From Pedobacter petrophilus (GTDB taxonomy: Bacteria > Bacteroidota > Bacteroidia > Sphingobacteriales > Sphingobacteriaceae): 64,000 nt of DNA. The position numbers were made by a program, and so were the translations under genes. The stretch covers positions 51,913 through 115,912 of the forward strand of contig NZ_WKKH01000015.1 of assembly GCF_009674725.1 (NCBI RefSeq). Direction: 5' to 3'. The notes under the pieces were generated by a model that saw nothing but the letters and a program-made list of their open reading frames with translations, searched no databases and was not told the origin of the DNA. Of this stretch, positions 27,109 to 37,024 are shown in pieces; positions within the stretch are counted from its first letter, which is position 1, and each line of letters opens with the position of its first letter.

Positions 27109-29550
27109 TTGAAGACTTTACTTTTTGCAGCGCTTGTTGCTTTCCTGCCTTTCTTTGCATTGGCACAAAACTCTGTTACCGGGCAAGTGACGGACAATAA
27201 TCAAAACGCCTTACCGGGGGCAACCATCAAAATTAAAAACCAGCGAACGGCGGTACTGAGTGATGGGAGTGGCAATTACACATTAAGCAATTTATCAAAC
27301 GGAAATTATACCATTCTGGTCAGTTACGTTGGTTATAAAACACAGGAAAAGTCTGTTACGCTTGCTGGAAACACGGTATTAAATTTCACTTTGGTTCAAC
27401 AGAATTTCCTGGCAGATGAGGTGATCGTTCGCGCAACAAGGGCAAATGAAAAATCAGCTACCACTTATAAAAACGTAACCAAAGCAGAGATCGAAGAAAA
27501 TAACTTTGGGCAGGATTTACCTTTCATTCTTCAAAACACACCCGGGGTGGTGGTTAATTCTGATGCAGGTGCAGGGGTAGGTTACACCGGAATTCGCATC
27601 CGCGGAAGCGATAACAGCCGAATTAATGTAACAGTAAACGGGATTCCTATTAATGACAGTGAAAGTCAGGGGACTTTTTACGTAAACATGCCAGATTTTG
27701 CTTCATCTGTGGATAATATTCAGATTCAACGCGGCGTAGGTACCTCTACCAACGGTGCAGGTGCTTTTGGTGCCAGTTTAAATATTCAGACTACGGCGAG
27801 CGAAACAGAACCCTATGCAGAGGTAAACAACACTTACGGAAGTTTCGATACCTGGAAAAACACCGTAAAAGTAGGTACGGGCTTAATTAATAATCGCTTT
27901 AGTTTTGATGGCCGTCTTTCCAGAATTAGTTCTGATGGCTATGTAGATAGAGGCGCTTCTTTATTGAAATCTTATTTCCTTTCGGGTGCATATCATGGGA
28001 ATAATGATTTGCTGCGGTTTAATGTTTTCGCAGGAACCGAAAAGACTTACCAATCGTGGAATGGCATTCCCGAATCCCGTTTAAATAATGATATTGCCGG
28101 CATGCAGGCCTACATTGATAGAAATGGTTTGGGCACTGAAGATGCGGCGAACTTGCTCAATTCCGGTCGCAGGTATAATAGTTTCACTTATAATAATCAA
28201 ACTGATAATTATTGGCAAAATCATTATCAGATGCTTTACGCAAGGCAATTTTCTGATAAGTTCTCCTTTAACGGGGCTTTGCATTATACCAAAGGCGAAG
28301 GCTATTACGAAGAATTCAGGGTTGACAATAAACTTAGCGATTATGGTTTGAGTCCGGTTACCATTGGCGGAACAACCATCACCAATACAGATCTGATCCG
28401 CAGACGCTGGTTGGATAATGATTTTTACGGCGTTACTTATGCGTTTAATTACGTACCAGAAAAAAACTTAAACTTTACCCTTGGTGGCGCATACAATGAA
28501 TATAAGGGAGCACATTTCGGACAAATTACCTGGGCACAATACGCATCGAACGGAAATATAGACCGCCACTATTATGATAATGAAGGTTTCAAAACTGATT
28601 TTAATATTTATGGCAAGGTAAATTACAGTCCTATTGAAGCATTAAGCTTATTTGCCGATTTACAATACCGAAGGGTTTATTATGACATCGCCGGAACAGA
28701 GAATAAATTAAATACCCTCGCCATCAATGATCGGTTAAATTTTTTCAATCCAAAGTTAGGTGCCACTTATTTCCTCAACACAGAAAGCAATTTATATGCT
28801 TCATTTAGTGTGGCCAATAAAGAGCCAAACCGCGATGATTATGTTGATGCTGCTGCTGGTGTTTTCCCAAAATCAGAACGCTTAAATGATGTTGAACTGG
28901 GTTATCGTTTCAAAAATAATCGCGTTAATTTTGGGGCCAATGCTTACGGAATGTTCTATAAAAACCAATTGGTAGTTACCGGAAAAATTAATGATGTGGG
29001 TGGAAATTTCCGTCAGAATGTAGATGATAGCTATCGTTTAGGTATAGAGCTGGATGGTTCGTATACCATCAATAAATCTTTTGCACTGAATGCAAATGCA
29101 GCTTTTAGCAGGAACAAGATCAAAAATTTTACAGAATATTATGATGACTACGATAACGGCGGACAAGTAGTTAATAATTATTCATTAACAGATATTTCTT
29201 TCTCGCCCGCGGCTGTATTGTTTGGCGAATTTGTTTACAAACCAGTAGCAGGCTTCGCTATTGCTTTGCAAAGTAAATATGTAAGTAAACAATATTTAGA
29301 TAACACCCAGAATAACGAGAGAACCTTAAACGGATATTGGGTCAACAATGCCCGTTTAGGCTATAACTTTAAATTTGCAGGCGTAAAGAACATTAACCTG
29401 GGCTTATTGGTCAATAACCTGCTTAATAAGAAATACGAAAGTAATGGCTACACTTATGGCTATCTGTCTGGGGGAAGCAGAATTACTGAAAACTTTTATT
29501 ATCCACAGGCAGGCACCAACTTTTTGCTTAATTTAAATGTGAAGTTTTAG
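27109..29550 (+). CDS. TonB-dependent receptor, predicted thiamine transporter
   Basis: An 813-residue outer-membrane receptor. The start is TTG at 27109, giving a signal peptide (MKTLLFAALVAFLPFFALAQ). A CarboxypepD_reg-like domain follows (about residues 22-110, ending NFTLVQQNFLADEVIV). The plug domain (about 120-235) contains IRIRGSDNSRINVTVNGIP. The beta barrel ends in an aromatic residue (LNLNVKF). Thiamine or a precursor is the likely ligand because the gene is directly controlled by a TPP riboswitch and is followed by thiE. A small CCTAT/ATAGG hairpin at 27074-27088 in the leader may be part of the expression platform. Confidence 0.92.
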   Translation: MKTLLFAALVAFLPFFALAQNSVTGQVTDNNQNALPGATIKIKNQRTAVLSDGSGNYTLSNLSNGNYTILVSYVGYKTQEKSVTLAGNTVLNFTLVQQNFLADEVIVRATRANEKSATTYKNVTKAEIEENNFGQDLPFILQNTPGVVVNSDAGAGVGYTGIRIRGSDNSRINVTVNGIPINDSESQGTFYVNMPDFASSVDNIQIQRGVGTSTNGAGAFGASLNIQTTASETEPYAEVNNTYGSFDTWKNTVKVGTGLINNRFSFDGRLSRISSDGYVDRGASLLKSYFLSGAYHGNNDLLRFNVFAGTEKTYQSWNGIPESRLNNDIAGMQAYIDRNGLGTEDAANLLNSGRRYNSFTYNNQTDNYWQNHYQMLYARQFSDKFSFNGALHYTKGEGYYEEFRVDNKLSDYGLSPVTIGGTTITNTDLIRRRWLDNDFYGVTYAFNYVPEKNLNFTLGGAYNEYKGAHFGQITWAQYASNGNIDRHYYDNEGFKTDFNIYGKVNYSPIEALSLFADLQYRRVYYDIAGTENKLNTLAINDRLNFFNPKLGATYFLNTESNLYASFSVANKEPNRDDYVDAAAGVFPKSERLNDVELGYRFKNNRVNFGANAYGMFYKNQLVVTGKINDVGGNFRQNVDDSYRLGIELDGSYTINKSFALNANAAFSRNKIKNFTEYYDDYDNGGQVVNNYSLTDISFSPAAVLFGEFVYKPVAGFAIALQSKYVSKQYLDNTQNNERTLNGYWVNNARLGYNFKFAGVKNINLGLLVNNLLNKKYESNGYTYGYLSGGSRITENFYYPQAGTNFLLNLNVKF

Positions 29551-29605
29551 ATGAGACAAAAGTTAAGAGCTTAAAGACTAAAGCGAAATGACTATTTTTA
29601 TAGCG

Positions 29606-30232
29606 ATGAAATACATAGAGAAACTCCATTATATTACGCACGACATTCCACACTTAACGCACATTGATCAAGTGCAGCTGGCCTGCGAAGCTGGCGCGAA
29701 GTGGATTCAATATCGCTGCTTAAGTAAAACAGACGAGGAGCTTTTGACCGATATTCACGCCATTGCCGAAATTTGCGATGATTGGGGCACAACCCTAATC
29801 GTTACAAACCACATTCATTTAAACGGCAAAGCCGATATACAAGGTTTTCACATAGAAGATATGAATGCAGATTTTATCGCTTTGCGTAAATTAGTTGGCG
29901 ATGATATTACTTTAGGAGGCTCGGCCAATACAATAGAGAACTTAATCAGGCTGGCAAACGAAGGCGCTGATTATGCAGGCTTTGGTCCTTTTGCCGATAC
30001 GAAAACTAAACCTAACAATTTTTCGCTTTTAGGAATAGATGGGTATTCAAGTGCAATAAGAAATCTAAGTGATTTAAAAATGCCGGTACTGGCTGTGGGT
30101 GGTATAAAAATTTACGATATAGAAGCGCTTATGCAAACCGGAGTTTATGGAATAGCCGTTTCTGGTGCAATAAATTTTGCAGATGATTTCATTCAGGCTT
30201 ATCAGGATTTTTATGAGGCAGTAAAAGGATAG
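29606..30232 (+). CDS. thiE: Thiamine phosphate synthase
   Basis: A cytoplasmic TIM-barrel enzyme of about 208 residues that joins HMP diphosphate and thiazole phosphate to form thiamine phosphate. Visible motifs are KWIQYRCLSKTD (diphosphate-binding region), TLIVTNHIHLNG, GFHIEDMN, YAGFGPFADTKTKP and LAVGGI near the C-terminus. ATG 29606 (MKYIEKLHYITHD) is preferred; ATG 29588 would add six residues. The gene lies downstream of the riboswitch-controlled receptor. No thiC, thiG or thiD is in the window, so here it probably works in salvage or together with genes elsewhere. Confidence 0.9.
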   Translation: MKYIEKLHYITHDIPHLTHIDQVQLACEAGAKWIQYRCLSKTDEELLTDIHAIAEICDDWGTTLIVTNHIHLNGKADIQGFHIEDMNADFIALRKLVGDDITLGGSANTIENLIRLANEGADYAGFGPFADTKTKPNNFSLLGIDGYSSAIRNLSDLKMPVLAVGGIKIYDIEALMQTGVYGIAVSGAINFADDFIQAYQDFYEAVKG

Positions 30233-30286
30233 AAAACGTTCTTGTCTTGATACTCACTTCTTGATACTATTTTTTATCTTCGCATT

Positions 30287-30847
30287 ATGTCATCACACCA
30301 CATTGTAAAAGAAAAACAAGAACCTGCTTTATATATTGATGAGCTTGGGAATTTTAATGAAGAACTTTTGGGGCAGCTTTTGGAGTGGAGCCCAACGCTT
30401 TTAGTGAATGGGGAAAATTACGATAAAATCTTTTCCTTAGGCTTAAAAGTTGATGTTTTGGTTAATGGAAGTACGGAAGATGTTCAGGAAGATACAAAGA
30501 TTATTCAAGGTCCGGTTGATGCATTAATGGTAGCCATTAACTATTTATACGAAGAGAAATATCCGGCGGTAAATGTGATTACACGGAAGTTTGATTTAGA
30601 AAAATTTGCCGGTTTCGAAGACCAGATCAACCTTGTTGTATTTACCGAAAAAGCAAAGCATTATCCTATAAAGACTGGTTTTTCCGTTTGGAAACCGGCA
30701 GGAAGCCAGTTTTTGATTCACGGAAACCGATACCTCGAAGTAACGAATTTAACGCAAACGGAAGAAGAGATTTTTGTAGTGGTGAATGATGGTTTTGTTG
30801 AATTTACATTTTCAGGTCAACCAATTTACATCAGCGAACCGTTATGA
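30287..30847 (+). CDS. Thiamine pyrophosphokinase-like protein, degenerate
   Basis: A 186-residue protein. Its opening MSSHHIVKEKQEPAL and the following EELLGQLLEWSPTLLVNG resemble Sphingobacteriaceae thiamine pyrophosphokinases as I remember them, and the thiE neighbour supports this. Active enzymes have acidic GDFD and DKTD motifs for Mg-ATP. Here those places read VNGSTEDVQ and IIQGPVDALM, so catalysis looks doubtful. The C-terminal half is beta-rich. A TATCTTCG at 30275-30282, one base off the -7 consensus, may give it its own promoter. It overlaps the next gene by 4 bases. Family assignment is moderate only. Confidence 0.5.
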   Translation: MSSHHIVKEKQEPALYIDELGNFNEELLGQLLEWSPTLLVNGENYDKIFSLGLKVDVLVNGSTEDVQEDTKIIQGPVDALMVAINYLYEEKYPAVNVITRKFDLEKFAGFEDQINLVVFTEKAKHYPIKTGFSVWKPAGSQFLIHGNRYLEVTNLTQTEEEIFVVVNDGFVEFTFSGQPIYISEPL

Positions 30848-31338
30848 TTACCCTTCGAAAAGCCAAAGAACAGGATATAGAAATAATTCGGGATATTGCT
30901 GCTGCAACCTGGCCGTCAACCTATTTAGAACTCATTGGTCAGGAACAAATTGACTACATGCTGGAAAAAATGTATAATAAAGGCGAATTGTTAAATCAGT
31001 TTTTGAGCGGACACCTTTTTATAATTGCAGAAGATAATGAAAACCAATACGGCTTTGCCGGATATTCTATTATAGATCTGGAAGCTAAAATTTACAAACT
31101 CCACAAGCTTTATGTAATGCCATCTGCACATGGTAAAGGCGTAGGTAAAATTCTCATAAATGAAGTTTTTAATCAGGTGAAAGAAGCTGGCGCATCTGCT
31201 TTACAACTGAATGTAAACAAGCACAATAAAGCTAAAGATTTTTACCTGAAAGGAGGCTTCAAGATTAAGGAAGGGGTAAAAATCGACATCGGCGAAGGAT
31301 ACTTCATGGATGATTATGTAATGGAATACCGGTTTTAA
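30844..31338 (+). CDS. GNAT family N-acetyltransferase
   Basis: A 164-residue cytoplasmic acetyltransferase. The acetyl-CoA loop reads VMPSAHGKGVGKILINEVF (about residues 92-110), matching the Q/RxxGxG/A motif A. The LQLNVNKHNKAKDFYLKGGF segment is motif B. The N-terminus ITLRKAKEQDIEIIRDIAAATW is typical. Its ATG overlaps the stop of the thiamine pyrophosphokinase-like gene by 4 bases, so it is translationally coupled. Substrate unknown. Confidence 0.9.
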   Translation: MITLRKAKEQDIEIIRDIAAATWPSTYLELIGQEQIDYMLEKMYNKGELLNQFLSGHLFIIAEDNENQYGFAGYSIIDLEAKIYKLHKLYVMPSAHGKGVGKILINEVFNQVKEAGASALQLNVNKHNKAKDFYLKGGFKIKEGVKIDIGEGYFMDDYVMEYRF

Positions 31339-31353
31339 TCTTTCTTTAAATAG

Positions 31354-31400
31354 AAAAGCCGCAAATCGTCAGTTTAACACTGCGCATTTGCGGCTTTTTT
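31354..31400. terminator. Bidirectional intrinsic terminator
   Basis: AAAAGCCGCAAAT (31354-31366) pairs with ATTTGCGGCTTTT (31386-31398) and is flanked by A- and T-runs. It lies between the GNAT gene and the convergent M28 gene. Confidence 0.88.
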
Positions 31401-31434
31401 ATGCTCTTGATATTGAAATTAACAGATAAACAGA

Positions 31435-32733
31435 TTATTTTAATTTAGGAATTCTGGTTGGTGTATCTGTTCCGTCTATAATGGAAGTTGCGCTCTTTGC
31501 AATCGCCTTAACGGTTGATAAGATATTTTCCACATCCAATGTACTGTATTCATCTTTTACAGTATGGTAAAATTTATCTACATCAATCTGATCGGTACTA
31601 ATGGTATGCGCCGGAACGCCTAATGCAGCTAAAGTTGCATTATCACTTCTATAAAACAAATTCTGCTCGGTATATGGATCCGGGTGGAAAGTAAACGCTG
31701 TGCCTGCAAGATTCTTCTGTAAGATTTTCCCGAAATCTGATTTATCGTAACCCGTAATGAACGCTGTGTTTTTACCGAACTTAGAATCTTTACCAATCAT
31801 CTCGATATTAAACATAGCTACTACTTCATCAGGATTCAGTTTGCTCGAAAAATACTTTGCACCAAATCCGCCAATTTCTTCAGCCGTAAAAGCGACAAAG
31901 ATTAAGGTACGTTCGTTATTTTTCTTTGCTTTATAATACTTAGCTAAAGCAATCATCGCGGTTGTTCCAGAGGCATCATCATCTGCTCCATTGGCAATGC
32001 TATCTCCATCTACCGTTTTAAGGGCACCCAAATGATCGTAATGACCAGAAAAAACCACCAGTTCTTTAGCCTTTGATTTTCCGGGAATCATTCCTGCTAC
32101 GTTAAACAAAGGCATTTTCGAAACTTTGCTTTTCAAGGCTACATTAAAATCTGCAGCGTCATTAGTCCCCAATACGAAAACCTGCACATTAGGTGTGCTC
32201 ATATCTTTCTCATCGATCGTTACCGGCTTATCAAAATAGCTTTTGTAACGTTTAAAATTCTCTGCAAACTTAGCATCAACCAAAACCACCTGATTTTTCC
32301 CTGCAGACATCATTGCCCGGAACTGGTTCACAAAGGGTTTTTCAGGATCTAACTTTACAACAGCAGTGTTCGATTTATCTAAAGTAATATTCTCGGCATT
32401 TATTCCAGAGATAATTACATTTTCTGCGGCAATCTCTTTCCCATCAATCTTAATGGATTTACTTTCGCTGGCAACCTGATATTTGTAAAAGGCCTGACGG
32501 AAGCCTTTCTCTCCTGCTAATGGCTGCAAGCCAATCTTTTTAAATTCTGATTCAATAAAAGTCGCAGCTTTATCTATGCCAGGTGTGAAAGTTGCACGAC
32601 CTTGCATTTCATCACTGCTTAAGGTTTTGATAAGAAGATCGGTATATTCCCGGGTAATGATCTTGTCGATATTTTGCGCACTCAGCTGCAAGCTTGCCAT
32701 TCCGGCCAGGGTTAAAAGGAAGATTTTCTTCAT
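31435..32733 (-). CDS. M28 family metallopeptidase
   Basis: A 432-residue exported zinc peptidase. The signal peptide (MKKIFLLTLAGMASLQLSAQ) is followed by an apical or PA-like insert and the M28 catalytic domain. Zinc and catalytic residues appear in FSGHYDHLG (His231), NGADDDASGT (Asp251 region) and FTAEEIGGFGA (Glu285/Glu286). The later MFNIEMIGKD and YHTVKDEYST supply further ligands. It probably acts as a periplasmic aminopeptidase. It lies 19 bp downstream of the M61 gene on the same strand, a probable operon. Confidence 0.92.
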   Translation of the reverse strand: MKKIFLLTLAGMASLQLSAQNIDKIITREYTDLLIKTLSSDEMQGRATFTPGIDKAATFIESEFKKIGLQPLAGEKGFRQAFYKYQVASESKSIKIDGKEIAAENVIISGINAENITLDKSNTAVVKLDPEKPFVNQFRAMMSAGKNQVVLVDAKFAENFKRYKSYFDKPVTIDEKDMSTPNVQVFVLGTNDAADFNVALKSKVSKMPLFNVAGMIPGKSKAKELVVFSGHYDHLGALKTVDGDSIANGADDDASGTTAMIALAKYYKAKKNNERTLIFVAFTAEEIGGFGAKYFSSKLNPDEVVAMFNIEMIGKDSKFGKNTAFITGYDKSDFGKILQKNLAGTAFTFHPDPYTEQNLFYRSDNATLAALGVPAHTISTDQIDVDKFYHTVKDEYSTLDVENILSTVKAIAKSATSIIDGTDTPTRIPKLK

Positions 32734-32752
32734 GGATTCTTGTTTTTTGTAC

Positions 32753-34585
32753 TTATTTAGATTTCACCTGCGAGTTTAGCCAATTATCTCTGAAAGTTTG
32801 CATGGCTGGCGTTAATGTTCCACCAGTTTTTTCTATTGCTACAATTTCCAAAGCCGGGTTTTCTGCAAGCGTTAATGTTGTTGTTTTTTGTTCGCCGCGA
32901 TAAAGATAAGTAATGGAAATGGCATCGCCGGGTTTATGCGCTTCAGTAACAGCATCAATATCTGCAACGGTATTAATCTGTTTTCCATCTACGGTTAAAA
33001 GTACATTATCAATATCTAAACCCGCAGCGTAAGCTGGTGATCCAATCAGCGTTTGTGGCAGAATTACTTTTCCATTCACTACATTTAGCCGGCCGAAGCC
33101 AGTATATGCCTTCCCCCGGTTTGCTTTTTGAAGTACAAAACCTGCATTTAACAGCAACTTTGCATAATCGTTTTTCTCTGTTCCGTAAATGTATCTTTTG
33201 AAGAAATCTTTCGCAAAAGCTGGGTTCCTGGTTAGTTCTGCTAATGTTTTTTCTAAATCCGGAACAGTGTAGGCAATCTCTGGCTTACCATAAGCCTTCC
33301 AAAGTGCCCGCATATAATCGTCTAGCGTAAGTTTAAATTCTGAGCGTAAACGGAGATCTAAAGCCAAAGCTGTTGCTGCGCCATAAGTATAATAAGAAAG
33401 GAAAATATTCGCTTTATTTGTTTGATCAATCGCTACGCCGGCATCGGCAAATACCGCATAACGACTTGCCTGGATGGGCGAAAAATCCTTCGCTCCCGGT
33501 GTATTCAAAACTGAATTCACCATTCCGGTGAAAGCCTGAATGGAATTATCTACCGTTTTTAATCCGGATCTGGTCAGTAATAAACCGCCATAATATTGTG
33601 TAAATCCTTCTGCCAGCCAAAGCTCATCACTCACATTGGAATGCTCAAAGTTAAAAGGCTCTAATGTTTTAGGGCGAAGACGTTCTACGTTCCAGCTATG
33701 GAAATATTCATGAGAAAAAGTTCCCAATAAGTTAGATTCATAACCTTCAATTTTAGGTGTACGCTGCACAATTGAGGTAGCGTTTCTATGTTCCATTCCG
33801 TCACCGGCATTGTCCGGGTATACATCATCCAGAAAGTAATAATTTCCATAATCATAGGTAGGAAATTCTCCCCAAACGGCAAAATGCTCATCCACCATTT
33901 TCTTAAGCATTTCAGCATAATTATCAATAGTGGCTTGCGTATCGTTTGAATGTGTAATCAGGTGAATGGTTTGTGCCTTTCCATCTTTGTTTTTCACTTC
34001 CCATTTGGCCGTTTTATAATCTGCAATTTCTACCGGACTATCCATAAAATATTGAAGATTAGCCGCATAAAAACTATTTTTACCCATAGGCTTTAATTGG
34101 GTGGCTACTTTCCAGTTTTGTTTATCAGCATATTTAAATTCAACCAAACGCGCACGGGCATCCATCCCCACCGGGAAAGCAAAAGTGGACGGAATATTCA
34201 TGTGCGCATGGGTTTCATCGAAGCCTGCATAAGTACCATCTATCCAGTTTCCAAATACCGTATAGGTTACTTTTACGCTTTTGCCGTGGCCCGGAATTTC
34301 ATATTCATCACCGGCAGGTTGATTAACAGTTAAAGATTTTCCATTCTCGTCAAAAACTTTGAGGTGATAAACATTTTTGCCAAACTCATGTGTCGCATAT
34401 CGCCCGGGAGATGAGCGGCTCATCCTCACTTTCAAAATACCTGATGGAACATTTGGAATTTCCATGGCAATTTCAGCTTCATGATGGATCACATTAGGGA
34501 ACGATACCCTGTAACTGATCTCATTCTGGGCAAAAACGCAAAGCGAAAGCATACTAAATAAAGTAGTGCCGAAAATTTTCTTCAT
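32753..34585 (-). CDS. M61 family glycyl-aminopeptidase-like protein
   Basis: A 610-residue exported peptidase. A signal peptide (MKKIFGTTLFSMLSLCVFAQ) precedes an N-terminal beta domain (to about residue 180). The gluzincin site follows: HEYFH at 292-296, with the third ligand in LWLAEGFTQYYG near 325. A C-terminal PDZ domain spans about residues 500-590 (GSPAYAAGLDIDNVLLTVDG). The layout matches the M61 family fully. The M28 peptidase gene follows 19 bp downstream, so both may be expressed together for peptide breakdown in the periplasm. Confidence 0.92.
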   Translation of the reverse strand: MKKIFGTTLFSMLSLCVFAQNEISYRVSFPNVIHHEAEIAMEIPNVPSGILKVRMSRSSPGRYATHEFGKNVYHLKVFDENGKSLTVNQPAGDEYEIPGHGKSVKVTYTVFGNWIDGTYAGFDETHAHMNIPSTFAFPVGMDARARLVEFKYADKQNWKVATQLKPMGKNSFYAANLQYFMDSPVEIADYKTAKWEVKNKDGKAQTIHLITHSNDTQATIDNYAEMLKKMVDEHFAVWGEFPTYDYGNYYFLDDVYPDNAGDGMEHRNATSIVQRTPKIEGYESNLLGTFSHEYFHSWNVERLRPKTLEPFNFEHSNVSDELWLAEGFTQYYGGLLLTRSGLKTVDNSIQAFTGMVNSVLNTPGAKDFSPIQASRYAVFADAGVAIDQTNKANIFLSYYTYGAATALALDLRLRSEFKLTLDDYMRALWKAYGKPEIAYTVPDLEKTLAELTRNPAFAKDFFKRYIYGTEKNDYAKLLLNAGFVLQKANRGKAYTGFGRLNVVNGKVILPQTLIGSPAYAAGLDIDNVLLTVDGKQINTVADIDAVTEAHKPGDAISITYLYRGEQKTTTLTLAENPALEIVAIEKTGGTLTPAMQTFRDNWLNSQVKSK

Positions 34586-34725
34586 AAAAATGGATTTGGT
34601 GGGCTTAAATTACAAAAATTCGAAGATCATTAAAACCCAAGCTTGTTATCTTCTTTATTGCAACCTTTAAGAAGAAAGGTCAAGCGATGTTAATAGCACA
34701 TTATATATTCCGGATGTTGAATATG

Positions 34726-35475
34726 TTATTTGGGTAAACTATAGGTGATATTGCCTTGCTGATCTAAGAATACTAGTTTTGCTATACCATTAGAATCAAC
34801 CTTTAGCTGTAAGCGTGGCTTACCCAAGCGGTCAGCAAGAGTTACCATAGCTGTTTTATCATTGTCTTTACCTACAAAGACTCGTTGGGCATAAGCAATC
34901 TGGCCATCTTTAGGCTGCATTAGCCTCTTCAGTAATGCATCTTTTTCTTTACCTTCAGGAAGGAGTTGAGCTTTTTTGTACTTAGACCGCCAATCTCTAA
35001 AATCAGGTGATGTTTGCCAATCATCGATATGCAGACCTGTATTTTGAGATCCATTTTCGTCAGTATATTTCAGATAAAGAACCTGATTCTGATTATACTG
35101 ATCAAATGAAAAGTGTCCGGTGGCAGTATATGCTCCAGTACTGTCTTTCCCGCCCCTAAATACAAGCCCTCCATTTTCTGTTCCTTCATCATTATAGAAA
35201 ATCATTCCTGGTCTTTCACCTCCAGGAATTGGCGGAGTAAATCCTTTTCCATAAGCGAGTACCTCTGGAGAACGACTTTTATTTGAAATTACCATTCGCA
35301 ATTTGCCATCTTTTTCAACGATATTAATTCGTTCAGCTGAAATTTCTTGAAAATGCGGAATACTTGAACTGTTAAAAGCATACAAACCAGCAATTACAAA
35401 AATCGTTGTCACAGTCGCTGCGTACCATTTTAATATTCGTAAATCCTTTTGCATCTTTACTAATTCCTGATTCAT
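34726..35475 (-). CDS. Hypothetical single-pass membrane protein
   Basis: A 249-residue protein with one N-terminal membrane segment (WYAATVTTIFVIAGLYAF, about residues 17-34). The large outer part begins ISAERINIVEKDGKLRMVISN. Its beta-rich repeats (KLRMVISN, GMIFYNDEGTENGGLVF, KPRLQLKVDSNG, AKLVFLDQQGN) look like short structural strands. I recognise it only as a conserved hypothetical of this phylum. It has its own 324-bp upstream region and no operon partner is obvious. Confidence 0.75.
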   Translation of the reverse strand: MNQELVKMQKDLRILKWYAATVTTIFVIAGLYAFNSSSIPHFQEISAERINIVEKDGKLRMVISNKSRSPEVLAYGKGFTPPIPGGERPGMIFYNDEGTENGGLVFRGGKDSTGAYTATGHFSFDQYNQNQVLYLKYTDENGSQNTGLHIDDWQTSPDFRDWRSKYKKAQLLPEGKEKDALLKRLMQPKDGQIAYAQRVFVGKDNDKTAMVTLADRLGKPRLQLKVDSNGIAKLVFLDQQGNITYSLPK

Positions 35476-35799
35476 ACTTTTGAAGGGGGGGTAAATGTTA
35501 GGGTGTTGACGTATAAAACGGTGGTCTTAATACACTTAAAATATATCAGCTACTTATGTTAAATATCTGTCCAGCGCGTAATTAGACCTATACTTGAATT
35601 AATTGTTACGAATCGCAAATAAGAATTGATGCGCTTGTTATTCACCATTTCTTTAAAAATCAAAAAATAAGGTTAATCTCTCTACATTATCGAAAAACCG
35701 TCGTATCCTGATCATACTGATCCCAGGTTAAATTTCCAGGGTTTATAATCATAATACGTAAATTGAATCCTTATTTACCATCAGACTAATCACTCCAAA
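35476..35799. other. Intergenic region, nothing recognised
   Basis: AT-rich gap between two minus-strand genes, with a run of seven Gs near 35485. I see no coding frame, repeat or convincing hairpin. Confidence 0.6.
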
Positions 35800-36924
35800 T
35801 TACTCCCCGTCCCAATCATATTTTTCTAAATCACGATTGGCTTTTCCTTTAATTATTTCTTTCCGTTTGGATGATTCTGAATCAACGCGGGTTTCATGGA
35901 TATTATCCGCAACCTCAAAATGGAAATCTTTATCTTTTTTAGATTGATAAATGGAGACTTCATCGCCATCGGAGGTAGCATAATCGTAAGGACCGCGGGC
36001 ACTCATCAGCTTCACAAATACCGGCAAACATTCAAAAAAGACGAAAAGTAAACCTATAAAAGTTACGGCTGTTGCAGTGTTACTGTCGCTGGTTCCATCT
36101 ACATTAAACTTTAGCTGACCTAAGGCCCAGTTTCGGTCGGCAAAGCCAGCCAAATCTGCTAAACTATCGAGTTGCTTTTTGGTATAAAGCTTTTCGGTAA
36201 ATAATCCGTCAAACTGTTTTCGTTTATCTACAAATGATTCTGATCTGTTAATGTTTGCTTTAAGCGAATCCAATTCCACTTCCCGCTGTTTGATTTCGGC
36301 TTCTTTACGTTTCGCATACGGCCCATAACCCATCACCCCTGATGTTTCTGTAGTTTTATTTCCGAAAATTTCGAAGTTAAGCTTTTGCCGGTCTGCTTTA
36401 ATGCCTTTCTCCAGCGAATCTCTGGTGGCTTTCTCCCCGTTCAACCTGCCAAATTCTACCTGGTATTTATTTTCGAAAGCTTTGTTTAAGGTGTCGATTT
36501 TAGATCGCTGTCCGTTCAGGTAGCTCACCTTTAAACGCTCCTTAATTTCTTTATCGAAGATTTTTAGTTCAATTGGCCGGGAAATCACCATTCCAATCAT
36601 AATCGCCAGCAAAATACGTGGCGTAGCCTGTAATAGCTGCTTATTAGTACTCGCACTTTTGTTGATGCTGGACACAATGTACCGGTCCATATTAAAGATG
36701 GCAGCTCCCCACAGAAAGCCAAAAATAAGTGCAAAGATTACCGCGAAATCATCACCCTTAAAAACGAAATACATGGCATACCCACCAGAAAGTGCTGCAA
36801 ATAACCCGGTAAAAAAGATGGTGGCACCAATGCCTGTATATTTGTTTTGCTCTGTTGGATACTTTTCCAGTGTTGGGATGTGTGCACCAGAACAAAACCA
36901 GAAGAAACGGTTCAACTTGTCCAT
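35800..36924 (-). CDS. DUF4407 domain membrane protein
   Basis: A 374-residue protein matching DUF4407. Three N-terminal membrane segments (about residues 30-115) contain the hallmark FGFLWGAAIFNMDRYIVSSI. A long charged helical domain (about 130-255, LKANINRSESF and similar) follows, then a fourth membrane segment (about 275-300) and a charged tail. The topology suggests a large extracytoplasmic coiled-coil. Function unknown. Single gene, 127 bp from the divergent rhodanese gene. Confidence 0.85.
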   Translation of the reverse strand: MDKLNRFFWFCSGAHIPTLEKYPTEQNKYTGIGATIFFTGLFAALSGGYAMYFVFKGDDFAVIFALIFGFLWGAAIFNMDRYIVSSINKSASTNKQLLQATPRILLAIMIGMVISRPIELKIFDKEIKERLKVSYLNGQRSKIDTLNKAFENKYQVEFGRLNGEKATRDSLEKGIKADRQKLNFEIFGNKTTETSGVMGYGPYAKRKEAEIKQREVELDSLKANINRSESFVDKRKQFDGLFTEKLYTKKQLDSLADLAGFADRNWALGQLKFNVDGTSDSNTATAVTFIGLLFVFFECLPVFVKLMSARGPYDYATSDGDEVSIYQSKKDKDFHFEVADNIHETRVDSESSKRKEIIKGKANRDLEKYDWDGE

Positions 36925-37024
36925 TGTAACAATTTATAGTTAAACGCCTAAGGGTTTAAGTTGTTACAGTTGAAAGCAAGATTATATGGCATTTTTTTGA
37001 TGTTAACCGTAAAATTGAATTCCC

